A stretch of 64,000 nucleotides of DNA from Flavobacterium sp. WC2421 (lineage in GTDB: Bacteria > Bacteroidota > Bacteroidia > Flavobacteriales > Flavobacteriaceae): the NCBI RefSeq assembly GCF_040822115.1, contig NZ_CP162004.1, forward strand, positions 2,170,001-2,234,000, written 5' to 3'. Below, one piece after another: positions 25,402 to 35,238 of this stretch. The notes beneath the pieces are model-generated. The model had not been told where the DNA came from. It worked only from the letters and a program-made list of their open reading frames with translations, and searched no databases. A program made the position numbers and the translations under genes. Within the stretch, counting starts at the first letter, position 1; each line of letters opens with the position of its first letter.

Positions 25402-26797
25402 TATTCTTTTTATGTTTGTCAATGTAATTCCGAACTGTCTTTTTGGTCCAAACTACAGGAAATAGATCTTCAATTAAGATGTAATTATCAAATTTTAAAC
25501 GCAAGCCATTACTTAAATGGAATTTTGCTTTTGTTGTATCTTGAATCATAAAATACAAACCAGCTAGGCGGTATTCTACTTCGTTTTCTTCAGGGTAGAA
25601 CTCTGATGCTTGTAATAATGTTTGAATAGCACTTTCAAATTCACCTAAAAATTGTAAAATATCAACCCAAAACAACCAAGTATCCAGTTCCGTATCTCCA
25701 AATTCTACTGCTTTTCGATATCCAAATTCTGCTTCTTCAAAGAAGTTCATCTGTTTGTTTATCGTAGCATATCGTTTCCAGTACAAACGGTTTTGGTTGT
25801 CAATTGCTAATGCTTTGTTTACATAAAACAACGCTTTTTGAAAGTTTTTTTGACGAACATAAAAATCAGTAATGGCAATCCATCCTTTGTCTAGTAAAGG
25901 ATCTTCATGTACGGTTTCGTTATAAAATTTAAGTGCTAGAATGGTATTGCCTAATTTTTCATGACATTTTCCTATTCGAAGTAAAGCATAGGAGGTAGCG
26001 TCATCTAATTCAATGGTTCTACTGTAACTTTCTATTGCTTCTTCGTATCGATTCAATCGTTCAAAGGCTTTTGCTTTTTCCATAAAAGCACCTAAGAATT
26101 CATCATCGATTAGGGTGGCATAATCAAAAGCACGAATAGCATTTTCATACTCTTTTATTCCATAATATAAACGCCCCATTTGATGCCAGGCAATTTCACT
26201 GTATGGATTTTTGTCAATGTATTTGTTTAAATAAGCAATAGCTTCCAAATTTTGGTCTAGAAATTCAAAACAATACACTACATTATACAATGCCGATTGA
26301 TCCTCAAGATCTTCTTCAAGGCATTTGATGAAGCTTTCTTTGGCTAGTTCTAGATTATCCATAAATAGATATTCCATTCCGATTAAATTATAGACATCAG
26401 CATAATCATCGGTAAATTGTAAAGCAATTTTTAATAATTCAACCGCTTTTTCATGTTGATCCCTTTTGGAACAAATGTTAGCTTTTTGAATGTAAATTTC
26501 TTCATTATTAGGTTCAATAGCATATAGCTCATTGAGTAGTTTCTCGGCTATATCTAGTTTGTCGTCATACACCAGCATCTCTACTTGAACCAACTTCAAT
26601 CCTGTCGATTTAGGGTGTTGGTCTAATGCAAGTTTGAGTGCTTTTTTTGCCAAAGCGGCCTTACCCATATCAAGATAATGAAGGATAATTTCTTCAAACT
26701 CTTCGGAGTCAAAAAAGAGTACTTTGTTGGTTTTCAACATAGACTCAAATTTGGATAGTGATAAGTTATAGTCTTCTTCTTCGTTGCTTAATTGCAT
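25394..26797 (-). CDS. Tetratricopeptide repeat protein
   Basis: A 467-residue soluble protein made almost entirely of TPR-type helix pairs, from about residue 45 to 445. Repeated patterns include EKAVELLKIALQFTDDYADVYNLIG, GRLYYGIKEYENAIRAFDYAT and RYEEAIESYSRTIELDDATSYALLRIG. No signal peptide or catalytic domain is seen, so it is probably a cytoplasmic scaffold. It overlaps aroE, a pairing also seen in other Flavobacteriia. A near-consensus -7 element, TAACTTTA, lies at 26825-26832. Confidence 0.85.
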   Translation of the reverse strand: MQLSNEEEDYNLSLSKFESMLKTNKVLFFDSEEFEEIILHYLDMGKAALAKKALKLALDQHPKSTGLKLVQVEMLVYDDKLDIAEKLLNELYAIEPNNEEIYIQKANICSKRDQHEKAVELLKIALQFTDDYADVYNLIGMEYLFMDNLELAKESFIKCLEEDLEDQSALYNVVYCFEFLDQNLEAIAYLNKYIDKNPYSEIAWHQMGRLYYGIKEYENAIRAFDYATLIDDEFLGAFMEKAKAFERLNRYEEAIESYSRTIELDDATSYALLRIGKCHEKLGNTILALKFYNETVHEDPLLDKGWIAITDFYVRQKNFQKALFYVNKALAIDNQNRLYWKRYATINKQMNFFEEAEFGYRKAVEFGDTELDTWLFWVDILQFLGEFESAIQTLLQASEFYPEENEVEYRLAGLYFMIQDTTKAKFHLSNGLRLKFDNYILIEDLFPVVWTKKTVRNYIDKHKKNND

Positions 26798-26926
26798 ACT
26801 TTATTTTTTTGAATTTGGCCTAATTAAAGTTAGGCATCCATATTATTGTTGTGAAGAAAAACCTGAATTGTTGTGAACAATTTAATTAACAATAAGATAT
26901 TATTAAATTAGAGTTGTATTTTATGC

Positions 26927-28123
26927 TTATTTAGGGTCCATTTCAACCTGAATTTTATTTAGTACTTCTAGCATTATGGCACAACCTTCACGAATTTCCT
27001 CTTCAGAAATAGTTAACGGTGGCGTAATTCTAATCGCACATCCTTCAAATAGTAACCAGAATAATATTAATCCTCTGTCTTGGCATTTTAAAATCACTTC
27101 ATTCGTTATTGCTGCACTACGTGTCATTGCGGCAAGCATTAACCCTTTTCCTCGGATTTCTTGTATCAAAGGGTGTACCAAAAGCGATTTAAATAAGTTT
27201 TCTTTTTCTAAAGCACTGGACATTAGATCAGTTTCAGTAATTTCCTGCAAAGTGGCCAAACAGGCTGCCGCTATGACAGGATGACCGCCAAAAGTAGTAA
27301 TATGCCCTAGCTTTGGGTTATCACTTAATAAATCCATCATTGCTGCCGATGCCGTAAAAGCACCTACTGGCATTCCGCCTCCCATTCCTTTTCCCATAAC
27401 TAAGATATCTGGAACTACATCATAATTTTCAAAGCCAAAAAGAGTACCTGTTCGGCCAAAACCAGGTTGGATTTCATCCAAAATTAATAAGGCTCCAACT
27501 TCAACACATCTGGCTTTTACCTTTTTCAAAAAACCGTTTTCTGGTTGGATAAATCCTGCACCTCCCTGAATTGTTTCTAGTAGTACACCAGCAGTTTTGG
27601 TGGTTATTTTTTGTAAATCGGCCTCATTGTTGAAAGTGATAAAATCAACATCAGGAATCAAAGGACGAAAAACTTGTTTGCGCTCTTCAAAGCCCATAAC
27701 ACTCATAGATCCCATCGTATTTCCATGATACGCATTATGACAAGAAATCAACTGACTTCTTCCTGTAGTTCGTCTAGCTAATTTCAAGGCGCCTTCTATT
27801 GCTTCTGTACCTGAATTTACTAAATAGGTTTTGTCTAATGGAGCGGGAAGGAGTGAGGCTAATAGTTTGCAATATTCCACAGCCGGACTTTGTGAATATT
27901 CTCCATATACCATTACGTGTGAATATTTGTCTAACTGGTCTTTAATGGCTTGATTGACTCTTGGTGGTTGGTGTCCTAACGTACAAGCAGAAACTCCAGC
28001 GACAAAGTCTAAATATTTTTTATTATTTGTATCGAAAATGTAAGAGCCAATAGCATGTGAAACTTCCATTCCTAGTGGGTATGGAGAGGTTTGAGCTTGG
28101 TATTTTATGAAATCAGTATTCAC
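26927..28123 (-). CDS. Class III PLP-dependent aminotransferase (acetylornithine/aspartate type)
   Basis: A 398-residue enzyme with the class III fold. Visible sites are DFVAGVSACTLGHQPPRV near the start, the PLP phosphate site NSGTEAIEGALKLAR, AYHGNTMGSMS, the cofactor aspartate in LILDEIQPGFGRTG, and the catalytic lysine in LVMGKGMGGGMPVGAF. Relatives include acetylornithine, succinylornithine and 4-aminobutyrate aminotransferases. The isolated position, away from arginine genes, leaves the substrate open. It lies 75 bp downstream of the OstA-like gene on the same strand and may share its transcript. Confidence 0.85.
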   Translation of the reverse strand: MNTDFIKYQAQTSPYPLGMEVSHAIGSYIFDTNNKKYLDFVAGVSACTLGHQPPRVNQAIKDQLDKYSHVMVYGEYSQSPAVEYCKLLASLLPAPLDKTYLVNSGTEAIEGALKLARRTTGRSQLISCHNAYHGNTMGSMSVMGFEERKQVFRPLIPDVDFITFNNEADLQKITTKTAGVLLETIQGGAGFIQPENGFLKKVKARCVEVGALLILDEIQPGFGRTGTLFGFENYDVVPDILVMGKGMGGGMPVGAFTASAAMMDLLSDNPKLGHITTFGGHPVIAAACLATLQEITETDLMSSALEKENLFKSLLVHPLIQEIRGKGLMLAAMTRSAAITNEVILKCQDRGLILFWLLFEGCAIRITPPLTISEEEIREGCAIMLEVLNKIQVEMDPK

Positions 28124-28198
28124 GGAATTTTGTTTTATTTTTTAATTGGGCATCCATTAATTAAGGAAAAGTAGAATAAAATAACTGATACGGACCAC

Positions 28199-29830
28199 TT
28201 ATTTCTTTCCTTTCTTCTTGTCATAGTTCAATGTTTCCTTTCGGATTTTCATAGGGACGTCTTTCTTTGCTTCTTCTGCTTTGGTTGCATTACTTATTTT
28301 ATCATTATCCTCATTTTCATCTGGAGGAAAAATATCGTCTTTAGACTTTATTCGTTCCTCACCACGCCATACTAAACCTCGAAGTTTCCGAGCATTTTCT
28401 GGTAAATCTTTTTCTGGATAAATATCACCATCCACTTGCTGGAAAAAAGTGATGGTCTCAATGGTTTTTTCATCAAAAATGATATTGATCTTACTACTTA
28501 CGTTTTTATTGATTCCAATGAGTTCTTTGTCGTCATTTCGCATGTAATAAATCACCTCTGTATTTTTTATAATGTCTACATCATGTAATTTTCCTTCTTC
28601 AAATTTCCCAAAGAGATTTTGCCCTTTTACCTGATTAAAACCTGTTCCCAGCGTATCTTTCGAGACGAGGAAGGTATTATTAAGCACTTTGAGCGAGTCG
28701 AGTTCTTTAGTATTGTTGTTGCCAATTAGGTGCATTACATCTCCTGTAATTTGATTTTCACCATTCCAGAGTATTGGATTTCCCATTAGTTTTGTTAATG
28801 CAGTTTTGGAACTGGAATGAATGGAATCACATTTACCACTCATATCCGTTTTGAAAAAACGAACATTATTAAAAGCTCTTATGATGCGGTTTCCTTCTTT
28901 TCCTGTTACCATTAATTTTTTTCCATGAATGTAAACCGAGTCATTTTCGACAAAATTCACTGCAACAGCTCTTTTAGTTACAAACATAGAGTCTTGTTTT
29001 TTGTAAATTTCAGCATAATTTCCTTTCACAATCCCACGGTTAATGGAATCCGTTATTTTTACATTTCGTGTGGCCGATGCAAATTCTCTATTTCGATCAT
29101 AATATAAACTGTCTCCTTTTATAACCCGATCATCATATCTGATATAGGATTTATTGAGAAAATGAGCCAGATTTTTTTTAGTGTCATAAAATCCTTTTTC
29201 GGTATAAATATAATTGGCTTTACTGGTAATTGTTGAAGGACCTAAAAGGTACGAATGACCTGAATTAGTATAATAATCCAAATGATTTGTTTTGATAACA
29301 TAAGTGGGATTTGTAATAGTTACCGCGGTTAGGAACTGAAATTTCTTTTCGGCAACGTAGTATTTTCCTGATTTACTTTTTAAAGTATTGTCTTTATTAA
29401 CAATAGTTCCCAGTGAATTATAGTAGGCTTCTTGCGTGTTTCTATCAAAATTAATCGTGTCAGTAGCCAATGTTGCATCTGGAGAACTCATAACAGCATT
29501 TCCTGTTGCGTATGCCTTTTTTAAATTTCCATTGTATTCAGCATATTTACTGTTTAAAAATAAAGTATCTCCCTGAACCAATTGTACATTTCCAAAGGCT
29601 TTTAAATAGTTCTCTTTTTGAAAAAAATAAGCTTTATTGCAAGTCAAAACAGCTCCGTCATGGTTTACTCGAACATTTCCTGTAAGTAGAACGGCATCAG
29701 GAATTTCAACTTGATTGACATCAAAATAATCAGAATGCTCTACAACAATTTTTTTAGGGGCTTGCGCCAAAATGAAATTAGTACAAATCAATAACAAACA
29801 ATAACGAAGGAAAAATTGTGATTTCTTCAA
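28199..29830 (-). CDS. OstA/LptA-like periplasmic protein
   Basis: A 543-residue exported protein with signal peptide MKKSQFFLRYCLLLICTNFI and cleavage probably near ILAQA. Residues 25-200 show the beta-jellyroll repeats of the OstA/LptA N-terminal domain (VEIPDAVLLTGNVRVNHDGAVLTCNKAYFF, YLKAFGNVQLVQGDTLF). Further jellyroll-like repeats follow, then a basic Lys/Glu-rich tail. LptA bridges carry lipopolysaccharide across the periplasm, so a role in outer-membrane LPS transport is likely but inferred. A TAAATTTG -7 element lies at 29847-29854. Confidence 0.85.
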   Translation of the reverse strand: MKKSQFFLRYCLLLICTNFILAQAPKKIVVEHSDYFDVNQVEIPDAVLLTGNVRVNHDGAVLTCNKAYFFQKENYLKAFGNVQLVQGDTLFLNSKYAEYNGNLKKAYATGNAVMSSPDATLATDTINFDRNTQEAYYNSLGTIVNKDNTLKSKSGKYYVAEKKFQFLTAVTITNPTYVIKTNHLDYYTNSGHSYLLGPSTITSKANYIYTEKGFYDTKKNLAHFLNKSYIRYDDRVIKGDSLYYDRNREFASATRNVKITDSINRGIVKGNYAEIYKKQDSMFVTKRAVAVNFVENDSVYIHGKKLMVTGKEGNRIIRAFNNVRFFKTDMSGKCDSIHSSSKTALTKLMGNPILWNGENQITGDVMHLIGNNNTKELDSLKVLNNTFLVSKDTLGTGFNQVKGQNLFGKFEEGKLHDVDIIKNTEVIYYMRNDDKELIGINKNVSSKINIIFDEKTIETITFFQQVDGDIYPEKDLPENARKLRGLVWRGEERIKSKDDIFPPDENEDNDKISNATKAEEAKKDVPMKIRKETLNYDKKKGKK

Positions 29831-30090
29831 TGGATTTATTTTTTGACAAATTTATGAAAAAGGAGACAATCCTAATCCATATTAGGAATTATTTATAATT
29901 CACAAAAAAGGCATTGAAAATGCTTTATTTTGTTTTGAAAGTTATCAACTAATTAAGCTACTGTTTCGTTGTAGTTTTTGTTTTTAAATTATAATTTATT
30001 TTATTTGAAACGATAGCTTTTTCATTAGTTTAAAATAGATTAATTTAGGAAATTGATAAAAAGAGCGTAAATCAGGATAAAAAATTTTGT

Positions 30091-31959
30091 ATGATAAAAA
30101 AAATAACTATTGTTGCAAGCATAAGTACAATGCTATTGGCCACAGCTTGCAAGACAAAAGATTTAAAAATGGAAAACGGAAATAAAGAGATAGCCTCAAA
30201 TAAAAAAGAAGTACTATATCAAGTATTTACAAGATTGTTTGGAAATAAAACGACAACTAATAAACCTTGGGGTACACTTGAGGAAAATGGAGTAGGGAAA
30301 TTTAATGATTTTACGGATACTGCTCTTAAAGAAATAAAAGATTTAGGTGTTACCTATATTTGGTACACCGGAGTTCCCCATCATGCTTTAATCCGAGATT
30401 ATACTGATATTGGAATTTCTAATGATGATCCTGAAGTGGTAAAAGGGCGAGCTGGTTCTCCATATGCAGTGAAAGACTATTATAATGTTAATCCAGATCT
30501 AGCTGTAAATCCTGCGCATCGTTTAGAAGAATTTGAAGCCTTAATTGCTAGAACTCATAAAGCGGGTTTAAAGGTTATTATTGATATTGTGCCCAATCAT
30601 ATCGCTCGTAAATACGAAGGAAAAAACAATCCAAAAGGAGTTCGGGATTTTGGTGCAGATGATGATGTATCCGTAGAATATAAAAGAGATAATAATTTCT
30701 ACTATATACCCAATACGCAGTTTGAAATTCCAGATGCAGATGTGCCATTAAATGGAGAAAGTAACCCGTTAATTGATGGGAAATTCAATGAATTTCCCGC
30801 AAAGTGGACAGGAAACGGTTCTCGTAAAGCTAAACCAGATCGCAATGACTGGTATGAAACGGTTAAGGTAAATTATGGTATTCGCCCAGATGGTTCTAAA
30901 GATTTCCCTGAACTTCCATATGGGTTTGATACTAAATCATACCAAGAACATTTTGATTTCTGGAAAGATAAAGACGTTCCTAATTCTTGGATCAAATTTA
31001 GAGACATTGCATTGTACTGGACGGCCAAAGGAGTGGATGGTTTTCGATATGATATGGCCGAAATGGTACCATTTGAGTTTTGGAGTTACATGAACTCCGC
31101 TATAAAAGTGAAGAATCCGAATGCCTTTTTATTAGCTGAAGTGTATAACCCAAATGAATATAGAAATTATATCCGTTTAGGGAAAATGGATTATTTGTAC
31201 GATAAAGTAGAAACTTATGATAAATTAAAAGATGTTATTCGTGGTCATTCATGGCCTGATGGTTTATCAGATATCCAGCACGGTATGGCCGATATCGAAC
31301 ATCATATGCTTAAGTTTTTAGATAATCATGACGAACAACGATTAGCAAGTCCTGAATTTGCTGGTACACCTGAAAAAGGAAAACCTTTAATGGTTGTTTC
31401 AACCACTATAAGTACGGCGCCAACTATGATTTATTTTGGACAAGAAGTAGGAGAGGCTGCGAATGAAAATGCTGGCTTTGGAACCCATTCTAGAACTTCC
31501 ATTTTCGATTATATTGGTGTTCCTAGTCATCAGCGTTGGATGAATTGTGGAAAATTTGACGGTGGGCAACTCACAGAAAAGGAAGCATTACTTCGCGACT
31601 TTTATAGGCGATTGCTTAATTTTTCTCTTAACAGTTCTGCTTTAATGGGTAAATTTCAAGAGATTCAATCAGTTAATCGTGATGCAACTTCGGGTTATGC
31701 AACTGGAATTTACTCATTTGTTAGGTGGTCTGAAAATGAAAAATTGATTGTTGTCGTTAATTTTTGGTCTGAAGAAGGGTATGAATTTGAATTAAAAATA
31801 CCTTCAGATATTATTCAAAAATGGAACTTAAAAGAGGGCAATTATACTATAGAAGATCAATTGTATAAAAAGAGTAAATTGGAAATGCGAGTTGAAAATG
31901 GAGAAGGAAAAATACATGTCAAGATTGGGCCTTCGGAATCTTTTATTTATCAATTATAG
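30091..31959 (+). CDS. Lipoprotein alpha-amylase family glycoside hydrolase (GH13)
   Basis: A 622-residue protein with a lipoprotein signal (TMLLATACKTKD; lipidated Cys at about 20). The GH13 (beta/alpha)8 barrel shows all four conserved regions: DIVPNH, GFRYDMAEM with the nucleophile Asp, LLAEVYNP with the acid/base Glu, and FLDNHDEQR with the third acidic residue. A beta-sandwich domain closes the C-terminus. It probably hydrolyses alpha-glucans at the cell surface or in the periplasm. It is not part of a SusCD locus in this window and stands alone with its own terminator. Confidence 0.92.
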   Translation: MIKKITIVASISTMLLATACKTKDLKMENGNKEIASNKKEVLYQVFTRLFGNKTTTNKPWGTLEENGVGKFNDFTDTALKEIKDLGVTYIWYTGVPHHALIRDYTDIGISNDDPEVVKGRAGSPYAVKDYYNVNPDLAVNPAHRLEEFEALIARTHKAGLKVIIDIVPNHIARKYEGKNNPKGVRDFGADDDVSVEYKRDNNFYYIPNTQFEIPDADVPLNGESNPLIDGKFNEFPAKWTGNGSRKAKPDRNDWYETVKVNYGIRPDGSKDFPELPYGFDTKSYQEHFDFWKDKDVPNSWIKFRDIALYWTAKGVDGFRYDMAEMVPFEFWSYMNSAIKVKNPNAFLLAEVYNPNEYRNYIRLGKMDYLYDKVETYDKLKDVIRGHSWPDGLSDIQHGMADIEHHMLKFLDNHDEQRLASPEFAGTPEKGKPLMVVSTTISTAPTMIYFGQEVGEAANENAGFGTHSRTSIFDYIGVPSHQRWMNCGKFDGGQLTEKEALLRDFYRRLLNFSLNSSALMGKFQEIQSVNRDATSGYATGIYSFVRWSENEKLIVVVNFWSEEGYEFELKIPSDIIQKWNLKEGNYTIEDQLYKKSKLEMRVENGEGKIHVKIGPSESFIYQL

Positions 31960-31986
31960 GGTTCTGTTCAATTGCTGTAGACAAAT

Positions 31987-32027
31987 AAAAAAGCTGATGT
32001 ATACTTTTAGTAGACGTCAGCTTTTTT
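31987..32027. terminator. Bidirectional terminator between the amylase and sod genes
   Basis: AAAAAAGCTGATGT (31987-32000) pairs with ACGTCAGCTTTTTT (32014-32027), with one G-T wobble. The A and T runs make it suitable for both converging genes. Confidence 0.8.
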
Positions 32028-32044
32028 ATTTTTAGGTAGCTATT

Positions 32045-32821
32045 TTAGTATCTTTTCCTTTGAGAAGCTTCGTAGTTTTCGTTTATTTTTTTCCAATTAA
32101 TGACATTAAAAAACGAATCAATATAGTTTCTTCTTCGGTATTGATAGCCTAGATAATAGGCATGTTCCCATAAATCTAATGCTAATATAGGAGTTCCTGG
32201 AATTACTGCATTTCTCATTAATGGATTATCTTGATTTTGCGTACTGGTTACTTTTAATTTTCCATACTTGTCTACAATTAACCAAGTCCAAGCTGATCCA
32301 AATTGATTTGTTGCTTCAGCTTTAAAACTAGCAACAAAGTTTTCATACGAACCAAAATCTCTATTAATTAATGAAGCTATTGTGTCTGTTGGTTTTCCGC
32401 CAGTATCAGGAGCCATAGATTTCCAATATAGACTATGATTGTAATACCCTCCAGCATTATTTCTTAAATCGGCATTGTTTATGTCTAATTTAGATAAAAT
32501 ATTCTCAATGGATTGATTCTCATATTCAGTTCCAGCAATCAGTTTGTTTAGATTATTGGTATACGTCAAATAATGTTTAGAATAGTGCGTTTCTAATGTT
32601 AATGGGGAAACAGTTGGTGCTAATGCATCATATGGATAAGGTAATTTTTCTAGTTGGAATGAACCAGGTGCAGCTTTTACATCCTCAGGAAATCCAATAG
32701 TGACCTTTTCTTGTGCTGTGGGTAATGGTACTTCGACAACTTCAGTAAGCTTTTTATTTTTACATGAAATTAAAAGTGAAATTAGCAGCAGGTTTGTTAT
32801 TATAAAATAATATTTTTTCAT
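32045..32821 (-). CDS. Exported lipoprotein superoxide dismutase (Fe/Mn family)
   Basis: A 258-residue Fe/Mn superoxide dismutase preceded by a lipoprotein signal (LLLISLLISCKNKK; Cys near 20) and a 40-residue linker. Metal ligands are visible: His in LETHYSKHYLTY, His in AGGYYNHSLYWKSM, and Asp and His in LALDLWEHAYYLGYQ. The Gly-Gly before NHS and the Gln in TQNQDNPL follow the manganese-type pattern. Export to the periplasm or outer membrane is unusual for the family, which is mostly cytoplasmic. It follows the ACBP gene by 7 bp, at the end of the phospholipid operon. Confidence 0.92.
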   Translation of the reverse strand: MKKYYFIITNLLLISLLISCKNKKLTEVVEVPLPTAQEKVTIGFPEDVKAAPGSFQLEKLPYPYDALAPTVSPLTLETHYSKHYLTYTNNLNKLIAGTEYENQSIENILSKLDINNADLRNNAGGYYNHSLYWKSMAPDTGGKPTDTIASLINRDFGSYENFVASFKAEATNQFGSAWTWLIVDKYGKLKVTSTQNQDNPLMRNAVIPGTPILALDLWEHAYYLGYQYRRRNYIDSFFNVINWKKINENYEASQRKRY

Positions 32822-32828
32822 TAGTGCA

Positions 32829-33098
32829 TTATTTTTTCAATAGGGAATTGATGATTTCGATATACTGTTCTTTTGCCTCAGTTGAAGAAAGATGACTTAT
32901 TTGCATCCAAGCATTAGTCTTAAATGCATCCCTTAAATGATAGGTAGACGTTTGTCTTGGTTCTAATGTGCCAAAAGTAGCTTGTTTGTAAAAGGCATAA
33001 AGGCGTAGCTGCACATCTTGTGGTAAAGATGCTTGAGTCATTTCGGAAGCGGATTGAACTGCTTCCTGAAACCTAGTATCTAAATCTTTTTCAATCAT
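32829..33098 (-). CDS. Acyl-CoA-binding protein
   Basis: An 89-residue four-helix protein of the ACBP family, with the conserved LRLYAFYKQATFGTLEPRQ (helix 2) and AFKTNAWMQISHLSSTEAKEQYIEII. It binds long-chain acyl-CoA in the cytoplasm and buffers it for lipid synthesis. Its ATG overlaps the stop of psd (TAATG), so the two are translationally coupled. Its place in an operon with cdsA and psd supports a role in phospholipid supply. Confidence 0.9.
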   Translation of the reverse strand: MIEKDLDTRFQEAVQSASEMTQASLPQDVQLRLYAFYKQATFGTLEPRQTSTYHLRDAFKTNAWMQISHLSSTEAKEQYIEIINSLLKK

Positions 33099-33751
33099 TA
33101 TCCTTTTGTTGCAATAACGGTTTTTCCTCCAATAGCTTTTTGATTAAGCACTACGTTGATAGGTGTGCCTAAAGGTAAAAAAATGTCTACTCTTGATCCA
33201 AATTTAATAAAACCGGCATCTGTTCCTTGAACGACTTGCATACCTTCTTCGGCATAGTTTACAATTCGTCTTGCTAATGCTCCAGCAATTTGACGGTATA
33301 AAATAGCGCCAAAAGTTTCGTTTTCTACAACTATAGTTGTTCTTTCATTTTCTTCACTTGCTTTAGGATGCCAAGCAACTAAAAACTTACCAGGGTGGTA
33401 TTTACTAAATTTCACAATACCACTCAATCCATAACGAGTAACGTGTACATTGATAGGTGACATGAAAATAGAGATTTGCAAGCGTTTATCTTTAAAATAT
33501 TCTCCTTCAAAAACCTCTTCAATCACAACTACTTTTCCGTCTACTGGTGCTAGTATTTGATTTTCATTTACAATTACGGTTCTTTTTGGGTTTCTAAAAA
33601 ACTGTAATATAATAATCAAAATTAAAAATGCACTTAGCTGAATTACCATTTTAATCCAGTTGATGTCGATGAATTTATCAGATAGTAATAGCACAGTTGC
33701 TGTGAAAATAATTCCTAATAAAATGGTTTTGGTTCCTTCTTTATGAAACAT
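33098..33751 (-). CDS. psd: Phosphatidylserine decarboxylase family protein
   Basis: A 217-residue enzyme of the short PSD type. It has two N-terminal membrane helices (about 8-46), the motif LAPVDGKVVVIEEVFEGEYF, the conserved FMSPINVHVTRYGLSG, and near the end KFGSRVDIFLP, where the Gly-Ser bond is the expected self-cleavage site giving the pyruvoyl cofactor. It converts phosphatidylserine to phosphatidylethanolamine. It overlaps cdsA by 11 bp and the ACBP gene by 1 bp. Confidence 0.92.
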   Translation of the reverse strand: MFHKEGTKTILLGIIFTATVLLLSDKFIDINWIKMVIQLSAFLILIIILQFFRNPKRTVIVNENQILAPVDGKVVVIEEVFEGEYFKDKRLQISIFMSPINVHVTRYGLSGIVKFSKYHPGKFLVAWHPKASEENERTTIVVENETFGAILYRQIAGALARRIVNYAEEGMQVVQGTDAGFIKFGSRVDIFLPLGTPINVVLNQKAIGGKTVIATKG

Positions 33752-34586
33752 AATTTAAAATTTGATAAAATAAAAATATAATTGGTGCTACAAATATAAC
33801 ACTATCTAGACGATCTAGTACACCTCCGTGGCCAGGCATTATTTTTCCGCTGTCTTTTACTCCAGCAATACGTTTAAATTTAGATTCGATTAAATCACCA
33901 ATAGTTCCAAAAGTGCCAACTATCGTGGCTATGATTAGCCAAATGTAAATTTTACCTTCAGCTATTTGTATGTAATATTTAGCAATTAGATAGCTAGCAA
34001 TAACAGCAAATACAACTCCTCCAAAAAAACCTTCAATAGTTTTCTTAGGCGATATTCTTTCAAATAATTTAGTTCTACCAATTGATTTCCCAACGATATA
34101 AGCAAAAGTATCATTTGTCCATATCAATATAAAGATACTAATAAGAATTTTAGGATTGTATCCATCTTTACCAAAAGGAATTTTTGTAATAATGACAAAA
34201 GGAAGTATGATGTATCCTATTAGATATACATATTTTGAAAAGGAATCAATTTTAAGTGTTTTATTATCAAATAGAAAATGAATACATTTCATAAATACAA
34301 AAAGAGTTGCAAATAAAACGGCCAGATCAAATGTTTTACTGAATCGTAAGGTATAGAATAGTCCATCAGTAGCAAAGGTTATTTTGTAAAATAACAAATA
34401 CGAAAGGATAGCAAATAAAAATGGAAATATTTTTTGAATTTGAACTAAATTACAGAATTCCAATGTAGCGATGAGGAGAAATATCCCAAAGAGGATAAAA
34501 AAACTTTCGGTAGAATATAATATGCAGAATATTAATAAAATAATATAAACAGCACCAGATATTGCTCTCTTTAAGGTTTCATTCAT
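33741..34586 (-). CDS. cdsA: Phosphatidate cytidylyltransferase
   Basis: A 281-residue integral membrane enzyme that makes CDP-diacylglycerol from phosphatidate and CTP. There are about seven membrane helices. The C-terminal signature is present as SPKKTIEGFFGG, then KRIAGVKDSGKIMPGHGGVLDRLDS near residue 240. It starts 1 bp after the LUD gene stop and overlaps psd by 11 bp, forming a tight phospholipid operon. Confidence 0.95.
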   Translation of the reverse strand: MNETLKRAISGAVYIILLIFCILYSTESFFILFGIFLLIATLEFCNLVQIQKIFPFLFAILSYLLFYKITFATDGLFYTLRFSKTFDLAVLFATLFVFMKCIHFLFDNKTLKIDSFSKYVYLIGYIILPFVIITKIPFGKDGYNPKILISIFILIWTNDTFAYIVGKSIGRTKLFERISPKKTIEGFFGGVVFAVIASYLIAKYYIQIAEGKIYIWLIIATIVGTFGTIGDLIESKFKRIAGVKDSGKIMPGHGGVLDRLDSVIFVAPIIFLFYQILNYVS

Positions 34587-34587
34587 C

Positions 34588-35190
34588 TTAAAGATCTTCT
34601 AATAGCAACAAATAAAGGTTTTTTGCCGAACTGCCATATTGAGTAAAGTCTTCTTCTTTGGCTTTTTCAAAATATTTAATTGCGGTAATATTTGTTGGAT
34701 AATCTCTTTCGTACTTCTTCTTTATTGCGCTAAGTCCATCGCTTTTCACTCCAAGAATCTGACTTGTAGTTGCAAAAACTATAATGTTTGTTGGTAGTTC
34801 GTTTGGTTTATGCTGTTTTATTTGCTTTGAAGAGAATAATATTGATCCTTCTTCGGCAATTAAATTTTCGCAAGTAGAAAATAGGAATTTTGGATTAGCT
34901 GCCTTTTCATAAGTAAGTTTATTTTCTTGCAAAATGTTGAAAAGGGAAGAGTCGTAACACAATACTTCACTTTCATACCAGTCATTCTCTTCTAAAATAT
35001 TCTCAAACTGTTCTTTTACTTCTTCAGAATTCTCACAGTATAAAAATTTACCTCCATTTTTTTTAAAATTGAATATAAACTGTTCGTCTATTGACATACT
35101 GCTGTCAGAAAAAGAGCTGTTATTTTCTTTCTCTTTTTCCTCTTCTGAAGCCGAAATACTAGAACCAAAAATTTTTCTAAAAAGACTCAT
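34588..35190 (-). CDS. LUD-domain protein (LutC/YkgG-like)
   Basis: A 200-residue soluble protein. After a Ser/Glu-rich N-terminal stretch, residues 40-200 resemble the LUD domain of lactate-utilisation proteins (LLCYDSSLFNI-like strand, CENLIAEEGSILFSS, LPTNIIVFATTSQILG). No LutA or LutB partners are nearby; instead it heads the cdsA-psd operon, a conserved order in Flavobacteriia. A lactate role is therefore doubtful and the function unknown. A TATCTTTG promoter element lies at 35229-35236. Confidence 0.8.
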   Translation of the reverse strand: MSLFRKIFGSSISASEEEKEKENNSSFSDSSMSIDEQFIFNFKKNGGKFLYCENSEEVKEQFENILEENDWYESEVLCYDSSLFNILQENKLTYEKAANPKFLFSTCENLIAEEGSILFSSKQIKQHKPNELPTNIIVFATTSQILGVKSDGLSAIKKKYERDYPTNITAIKYFEKAKEEDFTQYGSSAKNLYLLLLEDL

Positions 35191-35228
35191 ATTTTGTTAA
35201 GGTACTTTATATGTTATTTGAAAACGTC

Positions 35229-35236
35229 CAAAGATA
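35229..35236 (-). promoter_or_regulatory. -7 element of the LUD-cdsA-psd operon
   Basis: TATCTTTG on the minus strand directly after the ftsH terminator and 38 bp upstream of the LUD start codon. It shows that the phospholipid operon is transcribed separately from ftsH. Confidence 0.6.
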
Positions 35237-35238
35237 AA

